Below, one piece after another: positions 48,712-61,410 of a stretch of 64,000 nucleotides of DNA. Within the stretch, counting starts at the first letter, position 1, and the number at the start of each line of letters is the position of its first letter. The notes below the pieces were generated by a model. The model did no database searches. It was given only the letters and a program-made list of their open reading frames with translations, and was not told where the DNA came from. This DNA comes from Taeniopygia guttata. Its lineage: Eukaryota > Chordata > Aves > Passeriformes > Estrildidae. The translations under genes were made by a program, and so were the position numbers. The stretch lies in NCBI RefSeq assembly GCF_048771995.1, contig NC_133050.1, positions 5,034,501 to 5,098,500 on the forward strand, written 5' to 3'.

Positions 48712-51700
48712 TGTGGTAGATAGGGACAGGCGAACGGAAGATCCCGGGTTGTGATGGAAAGAAAGACCCTTCCCCCTTCTCCCTGCTTCACGTTAACTAT
48801 TAACCCCAGAACATGTAACCACACCTAACCCAGTAGTTTTCCACTCCCAACTAACCCTAGGGACCCTACAACCCCCCTCTGACGTAGCAAAGTCCCCCAA
48901 GACTATTTAAACCCATGAGATAAGATAATAAACGCTTTCGACCGTCCACCACACTGGTGTCTGCGTGTGTCGTTAGTCCGAGTAGCCCGGGTGAGGCCGG
49001 GCTGCCGTGCTGCTCCTTGCAACCAGGTCACCATTGCCTCCCCTGAAGGCAACATATCTGGTGCCGAAACCCGGGAAGAGAAATTTGCTCGGGTAGCGGG
49101 AGTACACCTGGACAAGGGCAGCGGCCGGAGCGGTCAGACCGTATCTTGGCGCAGGGAGACGTCCCAGGACCCGCAAGCATCATGGACGCCATCGCCAGGG
49201 TCGTAAGTGCGATTCAGAAGCAATGGGGTATCGAGTGTAAGCTCAAAGACTTTTATCTTGCCATAGCAAGGCTGCTTGAGCTTGGGGCGACTGAACGCCC
49301 AGTGGATGTTCTGCATCTGGAAATATGGGAAAAATGCACAGCCACGCTGGCCGAGGACACGAAATCCTCAGGCAGTGGCAAGAGCCTTAAGGCGTGGGGC
49401 AAAGTAGAGAAAGCCCTGCGCAGAGCAGTAGAGGAGCAGGAGACGTGGAGCGCGGCGCGTACGTGTTTATTAGTTAGACCCGGGCTCGGGGTGGGGGCAG
49501 GAGCGTAGACCGCCCCTGAGGACGATCCGCCCGGGAACGGAGACCCGGGGGGGCCCGGCGCATCACCGCCCTACCCGGGCCAGAGCCCAATCCCCACCGC
49601 GGAAACCTCCCAGAAATCCGCGGCTTCCCCGTCCATCCCGCCGCCGGTCAGTGACCCGTTGCCGGAGGTGCAGCAGCGCGCGCAATGCTTTTGGCAGGGG
49701 CTGGCGAGGGAAGCCAGAGACGCAGAAACCGCGGCTCGGGTGGAGATCCTAACCACGCCGCCACCTTACTCCTTTGAAAATGGCGCTGGCAGCCAAGGAG
49801 AGGGGCGGGGCGCGGGCGGTCTCGGCGCGAAAAGCCGGAAGGCGCGCGATTTCAGGGACGCACGTGCGCGGGAGAAAGACGAGGAGAGCGGCAGAGGGCA
49901 CGGAGCCAATCGGCAGCTGTGCCTGAGGCTGCTACCATTTAAGGGAGAGACCTCCCTCTGCAAAAGGCAGGGCAAGCCTGGGGGGCGAGAGCGGCGCCAC
50001 CCCCGCGGGGAGGAGCGAGCTCGGAGCCGGACAAAAAGGCACCGAGCCCCGGAAATGCGCCGGCATTCGACTTCCGACTCGGAGTCCGGCAGCAGCTCCG
50101 CCAGCTCGGAAGAGCTGACGGGAACCAGCTAGAACTCTGAGACGGAGGAAACAGAGCCAACGCGATTTAAGACAAAACCGAGTAAAGCTCTAAGCCGCAC
50201 CGAAAAACAACTACAATACAAACCAGCCAAGTTTACCAGCTGGGGAGAAACATCCTGTTGGGGCTGCGGGAGAAAAGGGCATCTCGCCAAGGAATGCGGG
50301 TCCCGGCCCCAGGGAAACGGGAAAGGGAGGGGGGGTGCGGACCACACTCAGCCTCCTCCCGCCGCGAATACAAGGTGGTCCATCTATGCCAACCCCCGGT
50401 GGGGCGGGGAGCCCTCATACCCCATACCCCCACAGGAGGCAGCCAGCTTCATACCCCCGCCAGTGACACAATTGCAGAGTTTCGCGACACACCTTGCGGT
50501 ACCTTCGTACCCACTGCCACCACAAACAGCGCCTGTGCCGCAGGGTCAGCAGGGGACGCCCCAGAACGGGACCCCTGGGTGGCCCTGGCCATGAAAATAG
50601 GGAAAGAGCCCCCGAGGGTGTGGGGGACATGCCGCCTCTATGGCAGTCAGGACCCCCACGTAATAGGGCTTCAGTTTTGGGCAGACACAGGAGCAGACTG
50701 CTCGATCTTTCCCCAAGCACTGTGGCCTCGACACTGGCTATGCAAAGAAATCCCTCCAGTGAACGGAGTGGGAGGGCCGTCCCAAACTTAGAAAAGCACC
50801 CAATTGGTAGCTATAACGCTGCATACAAAAAGGGGACCAGAACAAACAGTAGCAATCCACCCCTACATCTTGCAAAACTCTCCACCCTTGATAGGAAGGG
50901 ACATCCTTGCTATGTTAGGAGTCAAAATTACAAATTTATAATGAGGGCCACTGCTACACACCCAATGCTGCCAATAAAACTGACCTTCAGAACAAAACTA
51001 ATGAAAAACTGTGAGTTTCGGTTTGCAGGACATGCTTGTGGATCGTCCCCGTGACGCGCACACCCCTGCTCCAGAGGGATATGACGGACCACCAAGCCGC
51101 CAGACAAAACCCGAGAGTCCCACACCGGTGAGACCCAGACATGCACAGTGTCTTTGTGCGATTTTGCTGTTGGGGCTGGTGGCTGGGGGACAAGCCAACC
51201 CAGACCACTACCCTCATCAGCCATTTAGGTGGGTCATGCAACATCTTTCAAGTGACAAGGTGTTCAAAGAGATCACCACAGCGAACACCCCATCCTTCGT
51301 GTTCCACATAGCCGACCTGTTTAGAAGCTACCTTTCTAACCCTAAACGAAACCAAACCAAACCTGACTAACTCCTGTTGGCTTTGCTATGATGGTAAACC
51401 CCCTTTCTACAAAGGCATTGCTTTAGACACCCCCTTCAGTTACTCCACAGCCAGTGCCCCCCACCAGTGCAGATGGGACACTCCCCGCAGAGGAATCACC
51501 CTGAGTCAAATCACAGGACAGGGCAGATGTTTTGGCAATGCAACTTTAGCAAAGCAGAAAGGCAACTTCTGCACTAAAGTTGTCAAGCCCAACAGAAAAA
51601 CCAATAAGTGGGTGGTCCCATCCGCATCTGGGATGTGGGTTTGCCAGAGGTCCGGAGTGAGTCCTTGTGTGTTCCTTGACAAATTTAATGACTCTATCGA

Positions 51701-52864
51701 TTTCTGTGTCCAAGTTCTAATTGTTCCTAGGGTCCTGTACCACTCAGATGAAGAGATATACCACCTCCTCGAGGAACCTGACAGACTCCACAAAAGAGAA
51801 ATAATCACAGGTATAACTATCGCAATGCTGCTCGGCCTGGGAGCAGCTGGCACAGCCACGGGTGTCTCTGCCATCGCAACCCAGCAGCACGGACTCTCTC
51901 AGCTGCAAATGACCATCGACGAGGACCTGCAGAGGATCGAGAAATCCATCTCCTATCTAGAGAAATCAGTCTCTTCGCTTTCAGAAGTAGTTTTACAAAA
52001 TAGGCGAGGACTGGACCTCTTGTTCATGCAACAAGGAGGACTGTGTGCAGCCTTGAAAGAGGAGTGCTGCTTTTATGCAGATCATACGGGAGTCGTTAAA
52101 GACTCCATGGCAGAACTCCGAGATAGACTGGCTCAGAGAAAGAGAGACAGGGAAACCCAACAGAGCTGGTTTGAATCCTGGATCAATCAATCACCTTGGC
52201 TCACCACTTTAATTTCCGCCCTGGTAGGTCCACTGGCAATACTGCTTTTAGCTGTTACCATAGGACCATGCCTGCTGAACAAACTAGTCTCGTTTGTTCA
52301 GGCCCGTCTAGAGCGGATGAACATTCTGTTCGTAGACCAGACAAAATGCTGTAAACCAAAAACTGCGAACTCAGTCAGTCGCAAAAGCCTTCGAGGCTTG
52401 CCTTGCGAAAATTACTCAGGTTTACCAAACCACCTTTTCCATACCAAGTTACGAGTTTGTACCTCACTCCAGTGCCTATATCCACGACTACCTCATTTTA
52501 TTTATGATAAGGAGGGGGGAGATGCGGTAGATAGGGACAGGCGAACGGAAGATCCCGGGATGTGACGGAAAAAAAGACCCTTCCCCCCTCACTCTGCGAC
52601 ACATTATCTACCACCCCCAGAACATGTAACCACACCTAACCCAGTAGTTTTCCACTCCCGACTAACCCTAGGGACCCTACAACCCCCCTCTGAGGTAGCA
52701 AAGTCCCCCAAGACTATTTAAACCCATGAGATAAGATAATAAACGCTTTCGACCGTCCACCACACTGGTGTCAGCGTGTGTCGTTAGCCCGAGTAGCCCG
52801 GACAGGCCGGGCTGCCGTGCTGCTCCTTGCAACCAGGTCGCCGTTGCCTCCCCTGAAGGCAACA
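48712..52864 (+). mobile_element. Endogenous retrovirus, provirus C (broken)
   Basis: Third copy at the same host site: LTRs at 48712-49054 and 52523-52864, ACAGGG duplications at 48706-48711 and 52865-52870, and a perfect tRNA-Phe primer site at 49059-49076. The gag matrix start (MDAIARVV) is at 49192, a CCHC knuckle is near 50265, the protease motif ADTGADCSIF is near 50690, and env extends to about 52500 with the gamma-type transmembrane subunit. It is broken, with several breaks. Its parts and length match A and B. Confidence 0.9.
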
Positions 52865-52993
52865 ACAGGGTCACTCCCCACAACCCCACCACGGCCATGG
52901 GATGTTGGAACTCAAAATGTCCCTCAGACATTTTTGGAGGTTCCAGGCCCAGGTGAGAAGCATTTGAGACCCTGGCAGGCAGCTGGAAACAGC

Positions 52994-53545
52994 TTTGATT
53001 TTGAGTTTGAGCCATGGAAGGAGTTACCAACTTTGAAGGTGGAACAAGCAGTCACAGAGGGTTAGATGGTATAGTAGAAGTAGTTACAAAGTAGAGAGAA
53101 GAATTTTTTAGTATTGTACAGGGGGGGTTTAGCACCTGTACAGGGGGGTTTTTACTTTGAACATGGGGGTCAGAAGTTTTAAGATGGACGAATGTAGGCC
53201 GGTCCTGTTCCTCCTCTTTCTTCTTCCTTACCTCCATGTTCTTGATGATGTTGGCACTTCTGCATTGGTTTAGAGTAGAAAAGCACCATTTAATATGGGT
53301 AGTAGGTATTGGGGGAAAACTGTAAACATTTATCACGTAATGTACCATATAAAAGATAGCAGCAGCCATAGGCGGGGGGAGAGAAGAAGAAGTCAGGAGT
53401 CAGAGAGGGTGTCAGGGGTGTGTGTGCCTTTGCCTGAGCTGCTGAGCAAACCACAGCAGTCTGAGAAGAAAATCTTTTAGATAACTTGCAATAAACTGCC
53501 TTGAGACCAAGCAACAAGAGACTACTGAGCCTTTCTTTGGAAGCA
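52994..53545 (+). mobile_element. LTR-like element in unit 5
   Basis: Sister of the element at 29757-30308, with ATATAAAAG near 53347 and a GCAATAAACT polyadenylation signal near 53490. Confidence 0.45.
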
Positions 53546-54103
53546 TGGTTTGGAGGAGGGATTTTTCCACCACACGGAGCCGCGAACCAGGCTTGGGCTC
53601 CGTCAATGGGACACAGCTACTGCTCGATAATTCCACACAACTCCCTCTTGTTGGGGAGCTGAGCCAAACCCCAGATATTCTTCCCAGGATGTTCCATGGG
53701 TCTGCAAGTTTGAGACGGGAAGGAGGAGGGACCTGGTCAGGTTGTTGTGCAAAATGTTTTTGTCTTTGCAGGGTTTTTGGAACTCAGACCCTTGCTGCAA
53801 GGGACAACATGATCAATTGCTGCATTTCCAGACTGGTTCCCCCAAAGCTGCCCCTGCAGGGGTGGGGTTTCCAGCCAGCCCTGCCCTGAAAACCATCAAA
53901 GGCTCTCGCAGAGCCGCTGCTTGGGCTCCCTTTCGGTTTTGAGCTTTTTGCAGGGCTGAGCAAACCACAGCCAGGCCATTTCCGCTCACAGAATTCTCAC
54001 CTCTGCAGCAGCTCTAAAGCTGCCAGAATCAAAGCCAAGGGGGTGGGGGGGACCCTCATGTCCTGGCTGCCACCTGGGGCCAGCCAGAGCAGGGCTGGGC
54101 AGT

Positions 54104-54193
54104 GGCCACCCCTGTGCAGTGGGGCTGGGCCATGGCCACCCCTGTGCAGTGGGGCTGGGCCATGGCCACCCCTGTGCAGTGGGGCTGGGCCAT
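54104..54193 (+). repeat. 30-bp tandem repeat, three copies
   Basis: Three exact copies of the 30-bp sequence starting GGCCACCCCTGTGCAGTGGG. This is the longest allele in the window. Confidence 0.85.
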
Positions 54194-55428
54194 GGCTGGG
54201 CTCCAGCCCTGGACTGACAGGGGAGCCCAGGATGTGCCATCCCCAGAAACAGGCACCCGGGCAGGAATGTGCAGGGACATTTCTGGAAGTGCCAAACCCA
54301 CGACAGGACCCCCCCCCCATGCCAGGATGTGTCACCCCTGGACTGGATTTCCCGGAAACAAGGACCTCCCAGGAGAGGACTCCCCTGGTTTTCCCCCCAG
54401 ACATAACCCCCTTCCCTTTCCCATCGGACTCTCAGCACAGCCTCTTCCTTCTTGTCCAGGAAAAAGACAGTGAAAGTGTTGAGGGGCACAGCCCAGCACC
54501 TCCATCCCCCACAGACTCTCCACCCTTCCCTGCACCCCCCACACCCCACTTTTCCCCTCCATTGGGTCCCCCCCTACCCGTTCCCTGCTCAGGTGCTCCC
54601 TGGGATTGCTGAGCCGGAAACCAGTGGTGAGGAAACATGGCACAAAAGTGAGGAAAATAAGGGAAAAACAGGAAGAGAGGAAAAAGTCAAGGGCAGGGGC
54701 AGGCACAGAGGCAGAGCTACCCAGGACCCCCATGGGAGGCCTGCCAAGGAAATGAGCACCCCAGGGTGGAGGCTGTGCTGGGCCCTGGGTCACCCCAAAA
54801 TCTGAGGCACCCAGAGAAGGAGCTGTGACCCCCATGCCCTCCCAGGCACTGCCCATCCCTGTAATCCCCATTCACCTGGGACCCCAATCATGGGATCCCC
54901 ATTCCTCCCCATTCCTTCTGTCCCCATTTCCCTGGGGCCCCCATCCCTGGATTGCAATTTCCCAGGATCTCCATTCCCAAGGAATTCCATCCCAGTAATT
55001 CCAGTCCCTCTGACCTCCCTTCCCTTGGGGACCTTGATTCCCCCCGGAATCCCTTTCCCCTGGCACCTCCATTCCTTGGCCCTCATCCCATGATCACAAA
55101 TCCCTGGACACCACGTTGTTCTGGAACCCCCAGTTCTGAGTCTGAGTCCACCCAACCCTTGGGACCCCCATTCCCCTGAGACCCCATCCCTGGGCACCCC
55201 ATTCCACCTCAGCCTCCAAATTCTGCCAACACCACGTCTCCACCATGTCCCACCATCACCCCCATGTCCCACCAGGTCCCCACCCTGCCCCCATCCTGTG
55301 GCCACCCTGCCCCCACCAAGGGCCACCTACACGTGGGGACGAGCCGTGGCCTCGCTTCCTTCCCCTTCATCCGAAGAGCCGCCAGCCAGGGCAGCGGTGG
55401 CCACAGCAGGCGGGGACAGCCAGTCCAC

Positions 55429-58400
55429 ATGGCTGGGGACACCGGGATGGCCGGGAAGGTGGCACTGCTCCTGTGGGGTGAGTGCCCCGGGCACGGGCCT
55501 GGCAGCCCGGGGATGGGCCCTGGTGAGACAGAGACCGGTGGGGAGGGGGCACAGGGGGGCTGCGGGGCCCCCTGAGGTCCCCAAGGCCAGCTGAGCATTC
55601 GACTCCAGTGTGACCAGAGTTGTGGGGTGGCTGTGGGCAGAGCAACAGAGGGATAGTGATGTTGGGACAGGGATGTGGCAGAAGGAACCTTGGGACTAGG
55701 GCAGCTGTGGGGAGAGGGACAGGAGAATACGGATGCAGGGACAGGGACAAGGGCCACATGCCATGAGGATGGGCCATGGGGACAGCTTCCACCGGAGTGG
55801 GATGGTGGGCATAGGGCCATGGGGATGTGGCTGTGCAGACAGGTGTTGTAGGGCTGGTGGAGGTGACCTGTGCAAACATGGGCTGTCCACAGTGTCCCCG
55901 TGTCTTGCCTCAGACAAGGGTGACTGAGGTGTCCCTGTACTCAAGACCTCCATGCTCTACCAGTGTTCCCATGGGGACAGTTTGAGGACAGCCCCCACAC
56001 CACATGCCCCCAGATGGTGCTGTCCCTGCAGGGCCACCCCCACCCAGCCCTGTCCTTTCTCCCTTCCAGCCCAGACCCTCGGCCTCGCTGGTGAGTCCTC
56101 GGAGGATGCCATGTCCCCTCACCTCACTGTCCCCAGCCCCTTGGTGGCCCTGGCAGGCTGGAGTGCCCTGTCACCCACAGGTGCCCAGACCACCCAGCTC
56201 CTCGTGGAGCCCCCCTGGAGGCCAGCGGTGCTGTGGGACCGGGTGACACTGACCTGCCAGGGCTCGGGGACCGCCGGTGCCACCACCTGGTACAAGGACG
56301 GGCAGCGCTGGGGGCAGCAGGGACACGATCACATCACTGTCACCGAGAGTGGCACCTACACATGTGACAGACCCGGCAGTGGGCACAGCCACCATGTGAA
56401 AGTCTTAGATGGTGAGGGGAGTTTGGGAGTTCCCGACCTGGCACCTGTGAGGACCTCTGACCCTCTGCATGGGCTCTGTTCCGTGGGTGACCTTCTTGGT
56501 ATGGCCAGAGCCCATCTGTTGCACATGGGGACTTCCAGAGCATCCCATTGTGGGATCCCCTAGTTCCCACCCCCCATGCTGGGAACTGGGGACCCCTGGT
56601 GCCCTAGGTGTGACCAATAGAGAGGTCCCAGTGACATCGGGAACCTCCAGAGCTCTGTGATGAGACAGCACCCCTCTGCCTCCCAGACCAGCTGGTGCTG
56701 CAGGTGCCGACACAGACACTGCTGGAGGGAGACACGGTGACATTGCGCTGCCGGTACAGGCAGGGCAACCCGGTCAGCTCGGTGTTCTTCTACCATGAGG
56801 AGAAGGAATTGGAGTTCCAAAATGGGACCGAGCTGTTCCTGTCCCATCTGCAGCTGCACCACAGCGGCCGCTACCGCTGCAGGGGCTGGGTGAACTCCAG
56901 GGTAGCACAGGGATGGGAGGATTCGGCACCAGTGACAGTGACAGTGCACGGTGAGCACCCCACAGCCGCCACCCCAACAGCCCCACAGCTCTTCCCCAGG
57001 AACTGGGGGTCACCAGCCCCACCAGCGCCCATTTCCTGCCCTGAGCCCTTCCCTGTGCCAGTGCTGGAAGTTCCCCCCGAGTCCACTGAGGGGTCCCCCC
57101 TGACTCTCAGCTGCCTCAGCACCCCCAGCCCCCTGCGACCCCGAGCCCCCCTCCTGCACGTGTTCTACCGGGACGGGCAGGTGGTGGGGGTCCCGCAGGG
57201 GTCCCCACAGTTGATGGTACCCGCCGTGGGGGTCTCCCACTTGGGGAATTACAGCTGCGAGGTGCGCTCTGAGGGAGGGGCTGTGCAGAAGAGCAGTGCC
57301 TGGCTACGCATCACGGTGCGCAGTGAGTGCGGGGATGGGCACGGGGAGCCCCCACAGACTCCCTGGGTCCCTCCCTGGGCACCTCCTTGTCCCCCAGACA
57401 CATTTCTTGGGTCCCCCCACTTCTGCCCCATGTCCCCACTCACCCCTTTATGTTCTGACCCCATTCCTGACATCCCCCTTCCCACCCATACCCCCGTCCC
57501 TATCCCCCCACACCAGCTGCCAGCCCCTCGCTGTGACCTCAGCCCTGTCTGTGTCCCCGCAGTGCCCGTGGCCAATGCCACCATCACCCTCAGTCCCCTG
57601 GCACACCAGGTGCGCGCAGGGGACCCCGTCACCCTGCGCTGCTCGGTGCAGGTGGGCTCAGCCCCTGTCACCTTCACCTGGCGGCACAACGGGCAGGAGG
57701 TGGCCCAGGGTCCCCTCCTGGAGCTTGGGGACGTCAATGTGGGACATTCGGGCACCTACCAGTGCGTGGCCACCAACCAGCTGGACAGTCACCAGGCACT
57801 CAGCCCAGAGCTAGTCCTGACTGTGACATCACAGGGACACATGGACCCCGGTGAGGTCACACAGGGTCACCAGGGAGTGCATGATTCCTGGGGTGATGGG
57901 TGATCTTGATGTGTCCCACTCTGTTTCTTGCAGTGGTTGCAGGGATTGGTTGGGCCCTTTTGTTCCTGGTCCTGCTCGTGGGTGTCATTGTGGCCTGGCA
58001 CCGGTGGCACCGAGTGGGTGAGAGACAATGGAGGGACGGGAGTCCCATGGACAGTAGAGGCCCCCAGAATTGGGGAACAATAGGGCGGCACCCAGAACTG
58101 TGACCTTGGCTGAGAATCCTGCAGGCTTTTGGGAAGTGCTGGCAGGTCCTGCAGGGATGTTGGGGGTTCTTCCAGAGGCCCTGGAGGCATTTGGCAGGGG
58201 GGGAGGGGGCTGTCTCTGTCCCTGCCGGGCTTTGGGTTCATGAAGATCAGTTGGTCAGGGACACTGGGGAGGTTCATGAATTCTGGGGGGCTTCAGGGAT
58301 GCTTCGGAGTCCAGTGGGAAATCGAGGGTCCAGTGGGGGTTCAGGAGTCCTGAGAGGGGTCAGGACCCCGGGGACCCCACAGTCACCCCTCCCCTCTTTC

Positions 58401-58793
58401 CTCTGCAGCTGCCAGGAAGCACCAGGAAAGGTGAGTGAGTGTCTCCAGCCATGAGTCCCCTTTTACCCCCACCCCACAGCTCTCCATTCCCTCCCACACA
58501 TCTCTTTATCCCCACAGGCCCTCCCCGGAGCCCCTGGCCACTCCAGAGGAGGGGGAAATTCTGTACACCCATGTTGTGAGCACCAAACAGGCACAGCGTG
58601 AGAACAGTGGGGGGGGGGACAGTGACATGTCACCCAGTGGTGTCATCCCCCACCTCAGTCCCCACAACCTGTGTCTCTTGCAGGGCCCTCTTGCATCACC
58701 GTTCCCCAAGAACGCCAGGTGACCTACACGGAGCTGCCGGGACTCCACGGGCGACCATGTGAGACCAGGGACATCAATGAGATTGTGTTGTGA
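55429..58793 (+). CDS. Fc receptor-like inhibitory receptor, copy 5 (intact)
   Basis: Exons 55429-55477, 56070-56090, 56181-56411, 56687-56950, 57062-57322, 57563-57850, 57934-58017, 58409-58430, 58518-58597 and 58684-58793, giving 469 residues. It carries the one-codon loss in Ig domain 2 shared with copy 3, and VTYTELPGL at the second ITIM. Private differences include SHLGNYSC for SHSGNYSC in domain 3 (also in copy 4) and ETRDINEIVL at the C-terminus for ETSDINEIVL. All splice sites are standard, and no break is seen. Like the other intact copies it should act as a plasma-membrane inhibitory receptor; the ligand is unknown. Confidence 0.9.
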
Positions 58794-59826
58794 CACTGGG
58801 GGACACTGGGGGGGCACTGGGGGTCCCCACCCATGGGCACCCACACATGTGTGTGCTACCTCTAAAAACTGCTCCTCCTCCTCTCCGTGGAGACACAAAG
58901 ATCTTAAAGGGCTGAGAGAAGAACAATTTCCTGAAATAACAAGAGAGAACAAAACCAAAAGCAACAGTACCGTGATTCCAAATCCAAAGGGCCAAAAAGT
59001 AAGAATTTCCAAGGAAAGCCCCAAAAGGGAACAGACCACAGATGCTGCCTCCCATCACATTTCCTCCAGAGGAACCTGTCGGGGCGCTGGATCTTCCTTG
59101 CTCTGATGGCCAATGCAGCCTTCAGGAGGCCCTGGATTCTCTTGTCCCCTGTCCCAATCCCCTCCTCTGCCATGTTCCCCACCTGAGGATGTCATAAAGG
59201 CCCTGTGGGTGTTCCGCAGCCTCCCCCTTTCCCAGGGCAGTCAGGATCAGGCCACGGCACAAGATGGGGTGTCAAAGACAGGAAAAGTTTGATGTCTGGA
59301 GACATTTTGGAACACCTGTCTGTGGCAGAGGCGTATCAGGCCTTGCTTTGGTGAGACAGGGGCCCCATCTGTCCATCAGTCTGTCAGCCATTGAGCACTG
59401 GGGACTGTGTGACACTCTGCCAAACCAGCTCCTGAGTGGCCAGGTGACCAGAATTGCCAGCTGGGGAGAGGGCCCTTGGTGGCCCAACTGGCTTAAAAGG
59501 CAGAGTATGAGGTGGCCAAGTCCCTGACCCTATTTCTTCTTGGGGTGTCTGTCCCTTCCACGCTGAAATCCAGGAGTAATCATGCCTCTTGGTTTACAAG
59601 AGATATGTCTGCCAAGGAAAGTGGGAACCCTGCTGGAATAAGAAGACCCATCTCCGAAACTTTTTTAAATTCAAAACTGATGAGGTTACCATGTAAAAGT
59701 GCAGAAAAAGAATAACAGCTCTTTACTGAGAAATTTATCAACCAGAACAGAACAAACAACTCAAACCCAGAACTTTCCCTCCCGCTCAGGGCTCTTTGTT
59801 CGTCTTTGGTGCAGTTATGGCCACAG

Positions 59827-59904
59827 CCAACAGGGGGCGCTGCAGGGAGCGCTGCTGGCCAGCAGGGGGCGCTGCAGGGAGCACGCCCGGCCAGCAGGGG
59901 GCGC
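59827..59904 (+). repeat. 32-bp CTCF-like minisatellite, three motifs
   Basis: Motifs at 59827 (CCAACAG variant), 59859 and 59891. The first carries a change inside the core, the only such change seen in the minisatellites of this window. Confidence 0.75.
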
Positions 59905-60387
59905 CCCGCTCGAGCTCGATCCCTCAGGGCCAAGGGCGGCCTGGGCCGGGAGGGAGGAGGGGAAATCGCTCCTTTTGCAAACTCACCGGCACCAATCGGT
60001 CCCGGCACCACCACCGGCAGCAGGCAGAAGTCACCATGGCAGTGGTTTGGATCCCAGTGCCCACTGGCAGCGTAGCAGTGTCCCGGGGCCTGGCACATGC
60101 TCTGGGCAGAGCCCGCAACCGCTCTCCATGATCCCGGATGGAAGGAAGGCAGCACCTGTCCTCAGGCAGGTCTCAGGCCCACAAAAGCCCCTCTGGTGCC
60201 TTTACACCACAATTCCTGCAAACCCTCAGCCTTTAACTCCATTTTCCTCCTTCAGCCCTGGCACAGAAGCTCTGGGAATGTTGAGCTGCCCTGGGGTGGG
60301 GCAGAGCCCTGTCTATTCCCCGTGCCCTGTGCAGGTGAGAAGGGCCGGGATGGAGCAGCTCTGGGAAGACCTGGAATCCAGACAGGG

Positions 60388-60729
60388 TGTGGTAGATAGG
60401 GACAGGCGAACGGAAGATCCTGGGTTGTGATGGAAAGAAAGACCCTTCCCCCTTCTCCCTGCTTTACGTTAACTATTACCCCCAGAACATGTAACCACAC
60501 CTAACCCAGTAGTTTTCCACTCCCAACTAACCCTAGGGACCCTACAACCCCCCTCTGACGTAGCAAAGTCCCCCAAGACTATTTAAACCCATGAGATAAG
60601 ATAATAAACGCTTTCGACCGTCCACCACACTGGTGTCTGCGTGTGTCGTTAGTCCGAGTAGCCCGGACAGGCCGGGCTGCCGTGCTGCTTCTTGCAACCA
60701 GGTCGCCGTTGCCTCCCCTGAAGGCAACA
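60388..60729 (+). mobile_element. Solo LTR of the provirus A/B/C family
   Basis: A single 342-bp LTR (TGTGGTAGAT to GGCAACA) with ACAGGG on both sides (60382-60387 and 60730-60735), at the same site as the full proviruses. This is the expected product of recombination between the two LTRs of a resident provirus. Confidence 0.9.
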
Positions 60730-60858
60730 ACAGGGTCACTCCCCACAACCCCACCACGGCCATGGGATGTTGGAATTCCAAATGTCCCTCAGACATTTTT
60801 GGAGGTTCCAGGCCCAGGTGAGAAGCATTTGAGACCCTGGCAGGCAGCTGGAAACAGC

Positions 60859-61410
60859 TGTGATTTTGAGTTTGAGCCATGGAATGAGTTACCAACTTTG
60901 AAGGTGGAACAAGCAGTCACAAAGGGTTAGATAGTATAGTAGAAGTAGTTACAAAGTAGAGAGAAGAATTTTTTAGTATTGTACAGGGAGATTTTAACAC
61001 CTGAACAGGGGAGGGGTTTACTTTGTACATGGGGGTCAGAAGTTTTAAGATGGACGAATGTAGGCCGGTCCTGTTCCTCCTCTTTCTTCTTCCTTACCTC
61101 CAGGTTCTTGATGATGTTGGCACTTCTGCATTGGTTTAGAGTAGAAAAGCACCATTTAATATGGGTAGTAGGTATTGGGGGAAAACTGTAAACATTTATC
61201 ATGTAATGTATCATATAAAAGATAGCAGCAGCCATAGGCGGGAGGAGAGAAGAAGCAGTTGGGAGTCAGAGAGGGTGTCAGGGGTGTGTGTGCCTCTGCC
61301 TGAGCTGTGAGCAAACCACAGCAGTCTGAGAAGAAAATCTTTTAGATAACTTGCACTAAACTGCCTTGAGACCAAGCAACAAGAGACTACTGAGCCTTTC
61401 TTTGGAAGCA
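60859..61410 (+). mobile_element. LTR-like element in unit 6
   Basis: Sister of the element at 29757-30308, with ATATAAAAG near 61213 and a degenerate polyadenylation signal. Confidence 0.45.

Larger units (their letters stand above)
48643..60317 (+). repeat. FCRL array unit 5
   Basis: Holds provirus C (48712-52864), an LTR-like element (52994-53545), three copies of the 30-bp repeat (54104-54193), FCRL copy 5, a spacer (58794-59826) and a three-motif minisatellite (59827-59904). The stretch 54750-55210 is a diverged version of the 5' flank shared only with unit 6, whereas the gene body matches copy 3. No gene was recognised in 53550-55425 or 58794-59826. Confidence 0.85.
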
